DNA of 64,000 nt from Alkaliphilus transvaalensis ATCC 700919 (lineage in GTDB: Bacteria; Bacillota; Clostridia; Peptostreptococcales; Natronincolaceae): NCBI RefSeq assembly GCF_000621485.1, contig NZ_JHYF01000017.1, positions 62,001 through 126,000 of the forward strand, in the 5' to 3' direction. Shown here piece after piece: positions 1 through 10,000 of this stretch. The notes below the pieces were generated by a model. The model searched no databases. It was given only the letters and a program-made list of their open reading frames with translations, and was not told the origin of the DNA. The translations under genes and the position numbers were made by a program. Position 1 is the first letter of the stretch. Every line of letters starts with the position of its first letter.

Positions 1-16
1 TTTAATAGCCTATAAC

Positions 17-115
17 CTATACATCATATAAAAAATTAACACCACCTTCTTTCAACTCTCGATAAATTAATTTCAACGACTCAAAAGTAATTAAATGTAA
101 ATGATCAGGATACAT
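17..115 (-). CDS. 32-aa micro-ORF coupled to the NRPS stop
   Basis: The ATG overlaps the NRPS stop codon as TAATG, the usual sign of translational coupling, and the frame runs 32 codons to a TAG. The peptide begins MYPDHLHLITFESLK and ends in NFLYDV. I do not recognise it. It could be a remnant of a larger downstream gene or a real small protein of the NRPS operon. It has no ribosome site apart from the coupling. Confidence that it is a functional gene is low. Confidence 0.35.
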   Translation of the reverse strand: MYPDHLHLITFESLKLIYRELKEGGVNFLYDV

Positions 116-3100
116 TAGCTGAAAAGACTATCTAAATCATCCTGTCCAATATCTAGCGTATCAAAGTCAGAAGGGGTAAACTCTACTTCATCCTTTCCTA
201 AGGTATGTTCAAGTACTTGTCTAATCTCTTCAACATAACTTATTGCAAAAGATTCAATTGACTCTCTTCTATGGGCATTTTGATTATAGGTAATCTCCAC
301 CCTCATACTTCCATTAACAATCATTGAATTAATATCTAGTTTAGTCGTTAATTGATTTAATGGAGATGTTTCAGCGCCAGTATCTGCAAAAGTATATTGA
401 AACAAGTCATTCTCTAATTCACTATCAAACCTACCTAAATAATTGAATCTAACCTCCGACATGCTGTTATTTGATTCTTTTAATGTATTTTTTATATACT
501 TTAAAAGACCAAATTCTATCATGTCTTCTGATAAAGACCTGAGTTGTTCTTTAATCTCTTTAATTTGTCCTCCAATATCTTCTTTTGACACATTAAGCTT
601 AATTGGATACATTGCAGTAAACCATCCTATTGTTCTTGACACATCAACGGCTTCAAGTCTCCTTCCATGATCTTCAAGTTCTAGCGTGACACTAGTTCCA
701 CAGGTCCAATTTGTCATTGCCCTTGTCAATGCCACTAGAAGTAATTCTTGCCCTTGAGTATTGTAGCTACGATTTGCCTCCTTTATAAGTTGTTGAGTTT
801 CTTCCTTTGTTAAATTAATTGTTACGATAGCACTGTTAGCAGTTGACCAATCCTCTGTAGTGAAATCCATTGGGAGTTTAAATGTTTCTGTTTCAAGTTC
901 CTCCCAATAGGTAGTTCCCTTTTCCGCTAAATTCTCTGCAACATAATCATCTAATGCTTCCCTCCAATCTATAAGTGAAGCTGTTTTATGAGGTAACTGA
1001 GGTTCTTGATCTTTCATCAATGTACCAATGATATGATATAAATCCTCTAAAATGATTCTCCAGGAAACACCATCTACAACAATATGGTGGGCAGTGACCA
1101 TAAGGTAGTCTTCCGCTGGTGTATTCTTAATCAGTGCAGCTTTTATTAAAAGGTCTTTCTCTAAATTAAAGGATGCCTTCATCTGCTCACCTATTTCTTT
1201 TAAGCAATCTTCCTTTTCTTGTTCTTCTAAGTTACTAATATCATACTGCTCTATTATAAAGGGATGCTTAAGGTGTTCACTATTGTAAAATAATGAATTC
1301 CTTTCACGACTATAGTTTAGTCGCAAACCATCATGATGTTTAATCAAATAATTAATGCCTTCTTCTAAGGTTCTCATGTTAATAGCTTTTCTAAGTTTTA
1401 AAAGTATTGATTGATTATAATAGTTGGCATTAGCAAAATTTTGATTAAAAAACCAGCTGTGAATTGGGAAAAATGAAATTTCCCCCGCCATAGTTCCCTG
1501 CTGATATTTTCTTACTTTCGGCTCCATATCAACATTTATACATAGGGCAGAAATAGTTTGATGGGTTAAAATATCCTTTACATTAAGCTCTAATCCAAAT
1601 TGATTTAACCTAGAAACAATTTGAAGGGCCTTAATAGAGTCTCCTCCAAGTACAAAATAGTTATCGTTTATTCCTACTTTTTCTACAGCTAATACTTGAG
1701 CAAAAACATCAGCTATTAATGCTTGTCTTTCATCTTTTGGTGCTATATACTCATTTTTACCAGTTAATCTTTCCTTCGGACCAGGCAGTGCATCTCGATC
1801 AACTTTCCCATTTATATTTAATGGGATTTTCTCCAGCTGAAGAAAATATGTAGGTACCATATAACTAGGTAATTTCTTTAATAGATAGTCTCTTAGTTCA
1901 GATGCTGTAAATTCCCTTCCGCCTACAATATATCCACAAAGATTTTTATCACCAAATTCATCCTCTAATGGAATAACTATTGCTTCATGGATCTCTTTAT
2001 GTTTAAGTAGTTGACTTTCAATTTCTTCTATTTCGATACGATAGCCCCTAATCTTTATTTGATGGTCAATTCTACCGATGTATTCGATATTACCATCGAA
2101 TAAACGTTTCGCAAGGTCCCCAGTTCGATACATTTTTTCATTATCTTTAAAAGGATTAGTTACAAATTTTTCTTCTGTCGTTTCCTGCTTATTAACATAA
2201 CCTCGAGCTAGACCATCACCTGCAATATAAATCTCTCCAACAACGCCAATAGGTACTGGCTTTAAGTATTTGTCTAGTATAAATATTTGAACATTATCGG
2301 CAGGTATCCCAATTGGTATCACTTGATGACGATCTCTTTCTGGGTTGTATTGATGGATCATACAACCTACCGAAGCCTCCGTTGGACCATATTCGTTATA
2401 GATTTCTATATTTCCATTAAAGCTTCTATAGGCTTCTTCAGCAAGGGAGGTTTCTAGCTGCTCTCCACCTACTATAAATCTTTTTATCTTCGACTGACTG
2501 TTATCTTGATCTTTAATTAACTTTAAATGGGAAGGAGTTAGCTTTACCACACCGACACGATTGTCCTTTACTATTTTGTTGATCAATAGCTCCTTATCAT
2601 CTTCCCCGTAGACGATAATACAATTGCCTGTTAATAGAGGGGTAAAGATGGAGGTCACCGTTAGGTCAAAAGATATGGTTGTATATAGGGGGAAATCTAA
2701 GTCTTCGCCCTTTAGGTAGGACTTAGCTGCCCAGCTAATATAATTTACAACTCCCCTATTTTCCACCATTACCCCCTTTGGCTTACCAGTACTTCCCGAG
2801 GTATATATAATATAGGCCAAATTATTGGCATTATAGGTTATCTCAAGGTTTTCTTCATTCCCTGTATACTGCTCTTCCTTTTCTATATCCATTATTAGAC
2901 CATCAAATTGAATTTCTGGCAGCTCTTTTCTTCCCTTAAGTAAAATTTTAGCACCGCTATCCTTTAGAATGTATTCAATCCGCTCTTTCGGATATTCAGG
3001 GTCTATAGGAATATAAGCCCCACCAGCCTTTAGGACTGCCATGATGGAAGTCACCAGTGGAATAGAACGATCTACTAAGATGGCAACAGTGCCATCAGCA

Positions 3101-6100
3101 GCTACTCCCTTCTTAATCAAATGCCTTGCCAATTGATTTGCTCTACGGTTTAATTCGCTGTAGGTAATTTTTTCATTTTCGTGAACTATGGCAATCTTTT
3201 TAGGTGTTTTTTCCACCTGTAGTTCAAATAACTGACTTAAGGTACTCTCCTTTGGGTATGTGGCTTTAGTGTCATTGCAGTGTTCCAACAGATCGTCTTT
3301 TTCTGCAACAGACATTATTTCAATATCAGATATCTTCTTACGGGGGAAATCTATAATACTATTAATGATGTTAATATAATGATGTGCCATCTTTTCGATT
3401 GTATTTCTATTAAACAGCTTTGAAGAAAATTCAAAAGTAGATTTAATTTTTCCCTCTTCTTCCAGACAGAAAAGAGTCAAATCAAATTTAGCGTTTTTTC
3501 CCTCAAGATGATAGGGTTTCATTTTAAAATCTTCTTCGTCAATGGTGGGAATCAGCATATTCTGCATAACAAACATGGTATCAAATAAAGGATTTCTGCT
3601 CATGTCCCTTTTGACACCTAATTTAGTTAATAGGTTTTCTAATGGATAATCTTGGTTTTTATAGGCATTCAAAATGCCATGCTTTAACTGTCTTAAAAAC
3701 TCGTTAAAGTTCAACTCTCCCTTTGGATAATCCCTTAAAGCTAGGGTGTTAACAAACATACCCAAAATACTCTCTAGATCTGGATGCATCCTTCCTGCTG
3801 TAGGGATTCCCACAACAATATCCTCTTGACCACTATATTTAGCCAGTAGAACATAGTAGGCGGCCAACAGAACCATCTGCAGACTTACCCCTTCTCGACG
3901 GGCAAAGGCATATAGCTTAGAGGTTATGTTTTCATCAATTTCAATAATTACCTCTGCCCCCTCGAAGTTTTGAAGGACAGGTCTTGCATAGTCAGCAGGT
4001 AAATCTAATACAGGTAGTTCCCCTTTGAACTTTTCTAGCCAAAAGATTTCTTGATCCTCTTGTTTAATGGTTTGAGCTAGCTGCCAGTATACATAATCTT
4101 TATATTGTAAACTTGGTTTTTCCAGAGTTTTACCTTTATACAGTTCAATCAACTCTTTGAGCAAAATTCCCATAGAAGTTCCATCAAAAATGATATGATG
4201 AGCTTCCAAAAGCAGGTAATACTTCCTTTCATCAGTTTTGATTAAATGTACTCTAAAAAGAGGACCCATTTTTAAATCAAAAGGTCGGCTAAGAGATTCT
4301 AATAATTCTTTAATCTCCTCTTCTTTGCATTCTTTATAATTAACCTTAATTTTCCTTGGAGGATTTACTTTTTGTACGACTTCCCCCTCCACAAATTCAA
4401 ATGTCGTTCTTAAAGTTTCATGTCTTTCTACCAGTTTTTGATATGTCTCTTCTAATCTTTCCTTAGAAAAATCTCCTTCAATATAAATGGCCTGGGTAAT
4501 GTTATAAGTTGTAGATTCATCCATATTATTTAAGATGTACATTCTTTTTTGCGGGAAGGATAAAGGGTAATGTTCCGCCATATCCACTTTAGGAATAGAG
4601 CTATATTCCCCTTTCTCAACTGTTGAAGCAATCTCAGCCAAGGCTTTGATGGTGGGCGTTTCAAAAATATCCTTTAAAGGTACTTCGAAGCCCAACTCTT
4701 TATAGACCTTAGAGGCAATATAGGTTGCTTTGATAGAATCTCCCCCAAGTTCGAAAAAGCTATCGTTTATTCCTATTTTTTCGATCCCTAATACCTCTGC
4801 CCAAATGTTTGCCAACTGTTCTTCTAACTGGGTTGTTGGAACATCTATTTCCCTCTGATTCATGACTTCTTTAATTAGTTGGTCCATTTCTGTAATTGTT
4901 TTTTTAAATACTCCCTTTTCATAGTCTTCCACAAGTTTAAAACGTTGTATCTTCCCACTTGTGGTTTTAGGGATGGTCTTTACTGGTAAAACATATGCCA
5001 CATCCAGTCCCGTGGTTAGATTTACCTGTTTTTTTAGGCAGAGGGCTAAATCAATGAAGTCTGCTACTTTTTTCTTAAACAAAACAAACATCACTATTTC
5101 TTCTTTTTGAAGTTCCTTATTAAAGCAACCACAGGTCACAACCCGACCAAGCTCTGCCCCTTCTATTTCTCCAACTACCCTTTCTAGGTCATGGGGATAA
5201 TAATTCTGACCATTAACAAAGATAATATCCTTGGCTCTACCAGTAATTACAAGCCGCCCCTCTTGCATAAACCCTAAGTCTCCTGTATTTAACCAACCAT
5301 CTTGGGTTATAGCCCTTTCTGTAGCCTCTTGATTGTTATAATAGCCAGTGGTTACATTGTCCCCTTTAATATAGACATGACCAATGAAGCCCTCTTGTAA
5401 TTCGAGATTTTTCTCATTACAAATTCTAATAGCGCAGTTTTCCACAGGATAGCCAAGATCAACAAAGCTAATATCCAACTGGTCTTCACCTTTAATTTCT
5501 ACAACTTTTTCTCCCACTAGAATTTTATTTCGATCTAGTCTGATTTTTCTAAAAGGCTCTCCCACCTTTGGAAAGGATACAGCAAGACTTGCTTCTGCAA
5601 GACCATAAACTGGAAAAGCTGCTTCTTTTCTTAATTTCCATTTTGCCATGGTTTCATAAAAAAGATCACTTAGTTCTGCCGATATTGGCTCTGCTCCGTT
5701 TAAAATTAACCGTACACAAGATAGGTCCCAGTGATCAAAGGTTTTATTTCTTAGGAAGGACAAAAAGTGCTTATAACCAAAGTTAGGCGATGCTAAGAGG
5801 CTGGCTTTATAAGCAGAGGTCTTTTCCATCCATTTCAATGGACTTGTGATGAAGGTTGTGGTAGGCATAATATATTGATTTATCCCTATTGCTAAGGGAC
5901 ATAGATGAAATCCTATTAACCCCATATCGTGGGTTAAAGGCATCCAACTTAGGGTTGAGTCCTGCTGAGTAGCCCCTGAAGCAGTAATGATATCTGCTAT
6001 ATTAACCAATAGGTTTCGGTGGGTTAAGACAACCCCCTTAGGTGTACCTGTTGAGCCAGATGAAAACTGAATAAAGGCGATATCATCAGGATTAGAAGAA

Positions 6101-6588
6101 TGTAGGGTTCCTTCCTGATTCCCCTCCATCATCCCATCGACAATAAGGGTTTTAGATAGAATTTCTTCTTCTAAAACTTCTTTTCTTAATTTATCAAAAG
6201 TATACTTTTCTAATTTTTCAAAAGTAACATTATTGGTGACCATATAGGGATTCTTCAACACTTTCCAAATTTCCAGAAGTTTTTCACGATGGGCTTCTCT
6301 ATTACCAATTGTAATTGGGACTGGAATAATCCCCCCCATAATACAAGCCCAAAAGGTTAAAACAAACTCCTTTTCATCCTCCAATTGAAAAATCAATTCG
6401 TTACCTGCTTTTAGCCCCTTATTTTGCAAGTGCCAAAGTAGTTTTTTTCCTTCTTCATACAGATTATGATAAGACATAAAATGGTCTTCACTATTGAAAA
6501 AAAATGTTATCCCTCGGTCTTGGTGCATGTTCATTTCTAGTAACTGAATTAAATTCTTGTAATTTTGATATAAACTCATTTTCTCCAT
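115..6588 (-). CDS. NRPS, FAAL-T-C-A(Asn)-T-E, predicted N-acyl-D-asparagine synthetase
   Basis: Domain order over 2157 aa: a fatty acyl-AMP ligase-like domain (1-565; FSSGSTGTPKG at 175-185, MPLTHDMGLIG at 216-226), carrier protein (580-660, GGDS, Ser618), condensation domain (672-1095, HHIIFDG at 797-803), adenylation domain (1115-1610), carrier protein (1617-1685, Ser1651) and epimerization domain (1705-2150). The last shows PIHSWF, HHIVVDG at 1834-1840, EDHGRR, RTIGWFTAMYP and FNYLGRFD. The ten specificity residues read D1308 L1309 T1312 K1349 I1372 G1374 E1399 V1407 G1408 K1595. From memory this is the asparagine code of bacitracin and tyrocidine synthetases. The inferred product is a fatty acyl chain joined to D-Asn and left on the last carrier. 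There is no cis thioesterase; a separate one lies upstream. Downstream partners may lie beyond the left edge. Confidence 0.93.
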   Translation of the reverse strand: MEKMSLYQNYKNLIQLLEMNMHQDRGITFFFNSEDHFMSYHNLYEEGKKLLWHLQNKGLKAGNELIFQLEDEKEFVLTFWACIMGGIIPVPITIGNREAHREKLLEIWKVLKNPYMVTNNVTFEKLEKYTFDKLRKEVLEEEILSKTLIVDGMMEGNQEGTLHSSNPDDIAFIQFSSGSTGTPKGVVLTHRNLLVNIADIITASGATQQDSTLSWMPLTHDMGLIGFHLCPLAIGINQYIMPTTTFITSPLKWMEKTSAYKASLLASPNFGYKHFLSFLRNKTFDHWDLSCVRLILNGAEPISAELSDLFYETMAKWKLRKEAAFPVYGLAEASLAVSFPKVGEPFRKIRLDRNKILVGEKVVEIKGEDQLDISFVDLGYPVENCAIRICNEKNLELQEGFIGHVYIKGDNVTTGYYNNQEATERAITQDGWLNTGDLGFMQEGRLVITGRAKDIIFVNGQNYYPHDLERVVGEIEGAELGRVVTCGCFNKELQKEEIVMFVLFKKKVADFIDLALCLKKQVNLTTGLDVAYVLPVKTIPKTTSGKIQRFKLVEDYEKGVFKKTITEMDQLIKEVMNQREIDVPTTQLEEQLANIWAEVLGIEKIGINDSFFELGGDSIKATYIASKVYKELGFEVPLKDIFETPTIKALAEIASTVEKGEYSSIPKVDMAEHYPLSFPQKRMYILNNMDESTTYNITQAIYIEGDFSKERLEETYQKLVERHETLRTTFEFVEGEVVQKVNPPRKIKVNYKECKEEEIKELLESLSRPFDLKMGPLFRVHLIKTDERKYYLLLEAHHIIFDGTSMGILLKELIELYKGKTLEKPSLQYKDYVYWQLAQTIKQEDQEIFWLEKFKGELPVLDLPADYARPVLQNFEGAEVIIEIDENITSKLYAFARREGVSLQMVLLAAYYVLLAKYSGQEDIVVGIPTAGRMHPDLESILGMFVNTLALRDYPKGELNFNEFLRQLKHGILNAYKNQDYPLENLLTKLGVKRDMSRNPLFDTMFVMQNMLIPTIDEEDFKMKPYHLEGKNAKFDLTLFCLEEEGKIKSTFEFSSKLFNRNTIEKMAHHYINIINSIIDFPRKKISDIEIMSVAEKDDLLEHCNDTKATYPKESTLSQLFELQVEKTPKKIAIVHENEKITYSELNRRANQLARHLIKKGVAADGTVAILVDRSIPLVTSIMAVLKAGGAYIPIDPEYPKERIEYILKDSGAKILLKGRKELPEIQFDGLIMDIEKEEQYTGNEENLEITYNANNLAYIIYTSGSTGKPKGVMVENRGVVNYISWAAKSYLKGEDLDFPLYTTISFDLTVTSIFTPLLTGNCIIVYGEDDKELLINKIVKDNRVGVVKLTPSHLKLIKDQDNSQSKIKRFIVGGEQLETSLAEEAYRSFNGNIEIYNEYGPTEASVGCMIHQYNPERDRHQVIPIGIPADNVQIFILDKYLKPVPIGVVGEIYIAGDGLARGYVNKQETTEEKFVTNPFKDNEKMYRTGDLAKRLFDGNIEYIGRIDHQIKIRGYRIEIEEIESQLLKHKEIHEAIVIPLEDEFGDKNLCGYIVGGREFTASELRDYLLKKLPSYMVPTYFLQLEKIPLNINGKVDRDALPGPKERLTGKNEYIAPKDERQALIADVFAQVLAVEKVGINDNYFVLGGDSIKALQIVSRLNQFGLELNVKDILTHQTISALCINVDMEPKVRKYQQGTMAGEISFFPIHSWFFNQNFANANYYNQSILLKLRKAINMRTLEEGINYLIKHHDGLRLNYSRERNSLFYNSEHLKHPFIIEQYDISNLEEQEKEDCLKEIGEQMKASFNLEKDLLIKAALIKNTPAEDYLMVTAHHIVVDGVSWRIILEDLYHIIGTLMKDQEPQLPHKTASLIDWREALDDYVAENLAEKGTTYWEELETETFKLPMDFTTEDWSTANSAIVTINLTKEETQQLIKEANRSYNTQGQELLLVALTRAMTNWTCGTSVTLELEDHGRRLEAVDVSRTIGWFTAMYPIKLNVSKEDIGGQIKEIKEQLRSLSEDMIEFGLLKYIKNTLKESNNSMSEVRFNYLGRFDSELENDLFQYTFADTGAETSPLNQLTTKLDINSMIVNGSMRVEITYNQNAHRRESIESFAISYVEEIRQVLEHTLGKDEVEFTPSDFDTLDIGQDDLDSLFS

Positions 6589-6831
6589 ATACCCCCATCC
6601 CCTCTAAAAGGTTACACACCTTACCCTATTATATGTAAATTTATATATCTAACTTATTCAACACAATATAGTTATTTCCTGTCTTTAGCTACACTTTTTT
6701 TCATAATAGTTTGAATATTGTATATTTTATTCCCATTAATTTTATTGTTCCTTACTAATTATCAAAATATCATTTCAAATTAATAATCCGCCTTGAGATT
6801 CGTTTTTAAAAAAGTTTTGGGATAATAATAA

Positions 6832-7536
6832 CTACTGCCCACTATCTAAAGTATGTTTAATAATCGTTATAACGTCCTCCATTTTTTCATTAATGAAGAA
6901 GTGCCCTCCATCCATCATATAGAACCTGCACTTGCCAGTTGTATGACTACTCCACCCAGTAATTTGATTAAGAGTTAGTTGATCTTCCTTCCCATTAATC
7001 ACAGTAAAATCACAGTCAAGTTTACTTTCCCTCTCTTTATATTGGTAGGTTTCATTCACTTTAAAGTCAGCCCTTAAGAGGGGAAGAAATAACTCTAATA
7101 GTTCTTTTTCCTTAATTAATTCTTCAGGTGTTCCCCCCAACTCGATTATTTTTTTAAGGAATTCCTCATCTGGTAGGGTATGATACATCTTTGACTCCTT
7201 TAGATGGGGTGAGCCGTTACCTGAATAGAAAATGTGTTTAGGTTTTCTTAATTGTAATTCATTAATTTTGTGGGCTAATTCATAAGAAATTAAACTTCCA
7301 TAACTATGGCCATAAAGGCTATACTCTCCCTTTTCTATATCTTCTTTTATTAATTTAAAAACATCTTCTACTACTTCATTAATATCATCATAAAATTTAT
7401 CGTTATAGCGTTTTCCTCTACCGGCTAATTCTACAGGACATAATTCTATCGAATCATTAAAGTGTTTTTTCCATTTGGCATAAATAGCTGAGGAACCGCC
7501 AGCATAGGGAAAACAAAATAGCTTCAATTTACTCAT
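6832..7536 (-). CDS. type II thioesterase (NRPS-associated)
   Basis: A 234-aa alpha/beta hydrolase of the GrsT/SrfAD family. The catalytic Ser78 sits in YGHSYGS, with probable Asp185 in NGKEDQ and His212 in DGGHFF. The N-terminal FCFPYAGGS motif is typical of the family. Such enzymes clear misprimed carrier proteins or release products from NRPSs. It lies 243 bp upstream of the NRPS on the same strand. Since the NRPS ends in an epimerization domain, this enzyme is a candidate for product release as well as editing. The start has GTAGGAGG ahead of the ATG. Confidence 0.9.
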   Translation of the reverse strand: MSKLKLFCFPYAGGSSAIYAKWKKHFNDSIELCPVELAGRGKRYNDKFYDDINEVVEDVFKLIKEDIEKGEYSLYGHSYGSLISYELAHKINELQLRKPKHIFYSGNGSPHLKESKMYHTLPDEEFLKKIIELGGTPEELIKEKELLELFLPLLRADFKVNETYQYKERESKLDCDFTVINGKEDQLTLNQITGWSSHTTGKCRFYMMDGGHFFINEKMEDVITIIKHTLDSGQ

Positions 7537-7675
7537 GTTAAAACCTCCTACATAAATTAGTAACTGTTATATGCATTTATTTTATGATATTCCACATTTA
7601 ACATCTCTTTCCCTTCAAATTTTCTTTTATTTTTTTACTTTTATGAATTTTCCGATGTGCATAGAAATAATAAAA

Positions 7676-7696
7676 CCACTAGAAACTGTCTAGTGG
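7676..7696 (-). terminator. intrinsic terminator of the deoxynucleoside kinase operon
   Basis: Perfect 8-bp stem CCACTAGA/TCTAGTGG with a 5-base loop. On the minus strand it is followed by TTTTATTATTT. It lies just past the stop of the 7722-8417 gene. Confidence 0.75.
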
Positions 7697-7721
7697 CTGA
7701 TCTCTTTTACAACTAATTCTA

Positions 7722-8417
7722 TTAACCTACAATTGCCTGTTTATGATTATATAAGATATTTTTGATTTCCTTTGTCAATATTTCTATTTGTTGGGGCTTC
7801 TCTAACAAGTCAACTTGGTCGATATCTACAACTAATACTGGAGATTGTTTATAATCCTTAATCCAGTTCTTATATCGATTATGGAGATCTATCCAATATT
7901 GTTTGGAGATTTTCTTCTCCATTTCCCTACCTCTTTTGTCAATTCGATTTAAAATTGTATCTATACTTCCATCAAGGAAAATCATTAAATCTGGCTTAAT
8001 TAAGTAAGGGGTCATCATGCAATAGAATAGTTCTGAATAAGTATCATAGTCCCGATCTGTCATTTTTTTATTATCATGTAATGATTTTGCAAAAATCTCA
8101 ACATCTTCATAAATGCTTCGATCTTGTATATGGTTCTGGTTTATTTCACCAATTCGCTTTTGATCTTGAAACCTTTGGCTTAAGAAATATAACTGCAGAT
8201 GGAAACTCCATCTTTCTTGATCAGCATAAAAATCTTCTAAGTATGGATTCCCAATTACCTTTTCATAGCTTGTATTAAAGTCTAATGCAGTACCAATGAT
8301 TTCTGTAAAGGTAGATTTACCAGCTCCAACGTTTCCTGATATAGTAATAAAATATCCATCCCCAGGTTTTCTTTCCTTAGGTGTGTACTCATCATGTACA
8401 ATCAATTTTGTTAACAT
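7722..8417 (-). CDS. deoxynucleoside kinase, Dck/dAK-like
   Basis: A 231-aa kinase that phosphorylates deoxynucleosides in the salvage pathway. The P-loop GNVGAGKST is at 28-36 and the DRS motif of the deoxynucleoside kinase family at 99-101 (QDRSIYED). A lid-like arginine-rich stretch IDKRGREMEK follows. The DRSIYED form is like Bacillus Dck or lactobacillar dAK, so the preferred base (C or A) is inferred. The start codon overlaps the stop of the upstream kinase as TAATG. The pair matches the dgk-dck arrangement of bacilli. A terminator follows. Confidence 0.88.
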   Translation of the reverse strand: MLTKLIVHDEYTPKERKPGDGYFITISGNVGAGKSTFTEIIGTALDFNTSYEKVIGNPYLEDFYADQERWSFHLQLYFLSQRFQDQKRIGEINQNHIQDRSIYEDVEIFAKSLHDNKKMTDRDYDTYSELFYCMMTPYLIKPDLMIFLDGSIDTILNRIDKRGREMEKKISKQYWIDLHNRYKNWIKDYKQSPVLVVDIDQVDLLEKPQQIEILTKEIKNILYNHKQAIVG

Positions 8418-9103
8418 TACTTAACCTCCCTCAATAAGCCTAAATCATTTTCTGTAACTTTCTTGATCTCGTGAAGGACATAGTTTACATCCTCTTGATT
8501 ATTCACAAAATCTCTATTATTTACATTGATGGAAATCACCTTTGGAATTTTATTAGTAAAGTAATGTTTTAGTGAACAGGGATCAAAATAATGTTGGTAT
8601 TCATTACTTAATTTTTCTATGTAATGTCTATCCATATTTCTTTCAAAAGGTCTGTCTCTCATCTCAATTCGTTTCATTAAGAAATCTACATCCCCATGAA
8701 GATAAATAATAATATCAGGTTGCACTAGGTTTTCAACTAATATTGAATAAACCTGCTTATATTTTTGAAAATGATTTAAATTTAAAGTTAAACCCGCAAA
8801 TACAAGATTTTTGATAATATTATAGTCTGCAACAACAGATACTCCTTGATCTAGTTTCTTTGTTTGAACATCTTCTAATTGTTTGATTCTATTACATAGA
8901 AAAAACATTTCTGTTTGAAAAGCATATTCTTCTATATTTTCATAGAAGTTCTTTAAATATGGGTTCTCTTCTACAATTTCCTTTAACGAGAAGGCATTAA
9001 GTTGTTTTGATAGGATCTTTGTCAAGGTAGTTTTTCCTACACCGATGGGTCCTTCAACAGAAATAAATAGCTTATTTGTTATGCTACGAATTGCATCAGA
9101 CAT
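8417..9103 (-). CDS. deoxynucleoside kinase, Dgk-like
   Basis: A 228-aa deoxynucleoside kinase. The P-loop GPIGVGKTT is at 18-26 and ADYNIIKN at 92-99 replaces the DRS motif, as in Bacillus deoxyguanosine kinase. RDRPFERNMDRHY is the probable lid. The start is set by GGAGGG before the ATG. It is the first gene of a two-gene operon with the Dck-like kinase. Its position between NRPS and diaminopropionate genes may be chance, since nucleoside salvage has no evident link to them. Confidence 0.88.
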   Translation of the reverse strand: MSDAIRSITNKLFISVEGPIGVGKTTLTKILSKQLNAFSLKEIVEENPYLKNFYENIEEYAFQTEMFFLCNRIKQLEDVQTKKLDQGVSVVADYNIIKNLVFAGLTLNLNHFQKYKQVYSILVENLVQPDIIIYLHGDVDFLMKRIEMRDRPFERNMDRHYIEKLSNEYQHYFDPCSLKHYFTNKIPKVISINVNNRDFVNNQEDVNYVLHEIKKVTENDLGLLREVK

Positions 9104-9289
9104 TTAAATTCCCTCCATACTATATTTTGTATGCAAAGAATATAATACTCCTTTATATGGTAGAAAACAAATTGAATAGGAAGTAATATAGTTCTAAAAT
9201 TGCCATAAGTCGACTTCTATCTTCAATTTACTTTTAATTTCTTACTTTTATCTTATTCTTAGATAATTGGTTGATTTAGTTTTTAAGTC

Positions 9290-9895
9290 CTAGAGAAGTT
9301 CTTTACTAAGCTTTCTTTTATTATCAGTTTTCTCTTCTCTAAGGAGGTCTTTTTTTAATATAGCCATTACAATCCCATCCACAAGTTGCCCTTTAATTAA
9401 ATCTCGTTCTCTTACTAACCCTTCTCTAGTAAAATTTAGTTTTTCTAATACTCTTACTGATGCATCGTTACCTGGAGTAATAAAAGCTTCTATTCGATTT
9501 AATTCCATTCGATTAATACCATAATCAACTAAGACTTTCACTGCTTCTGTAGCATATCCCTTATTCCATTCCTTTTTGGCTAGATCATAACCGATTACTG
9601 CTCTCCTTGATCTCACCTCGAAATCACCAAGGCAGCAAATACCTATTAATTCATCGCTTCCTTTAGGTTGAATGCCCCAAGTAATCTCTTCTTTAGATGT
9701 AAATGAGGTATGATAGTTTCTAATCATTTTTAGTGCTATTTCAGTATCCTCAATAGGATAAAACCAGTCAAACTTAGCTACCTCTGGATCACTGAAAATG
9801 TTAAAGATATACTTTGCATCCAATTCAGTTATAGGTCTTAATATCAGTCTTTCTGTTTCTAATACCTCTATTTTATCGAAACAATTTTCATTCAT
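9290..9895 (-). CDS. GNAT N-acetyltransferase, RimJ/RimL type
   Basis: A 201-aa acetyltransferase. ETERLILRPI near the N-terminus and RRAVIGYDLAKKEWNKGYATEAVK (acetyl-CoA binding) followed by NRIEAFITPGNDASVRVLEKLNF are typical of the ribosomal-protein/aminoglycoside acetyltransferase branch. The start is moved 33 bases inward to an ATG at 9895 with GGAGGATAGCTAAA ahead of it. The substrate cannot be read from sequence. Because it sits in the NRPS/diaminopropionate region, a self-protection role is possible but only a guess. Confidence 0.85.
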   Translation of the reverse strand: MNENCFDKIEVLETERLILRPITELDAKYIFNIFSDPEVAKFDWFYPIEDTEIALKMIRNYHTSFTSKEEITWGIQPKGSDELIGICCLGDFEVRSRRAVIGYDLAKKEWNKGYATEAVKVLVDYGINRMELNRIEAFITPGNDASVRVLEKLNFTREGLVRERDLIKGQLVDGIVMAILKKDLLREEKTDNKRKLSKELL

Positions 9896-10000
9896 TTTAG
9901 CTATCCTCCAAAATAAATAATAGAACAATTACTTTTCATCAGCTCAAACTCTACCCTATACCATATTTAGGAACAATCTATCACTATATCCCCCCTTAGC

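Noticed and set aside
443-5786. Plus-strand frames inside the NRPS gene
   Set aside because: They are antisense shadows without ribosome sites; the NRPS domains are continuous on the other strand.
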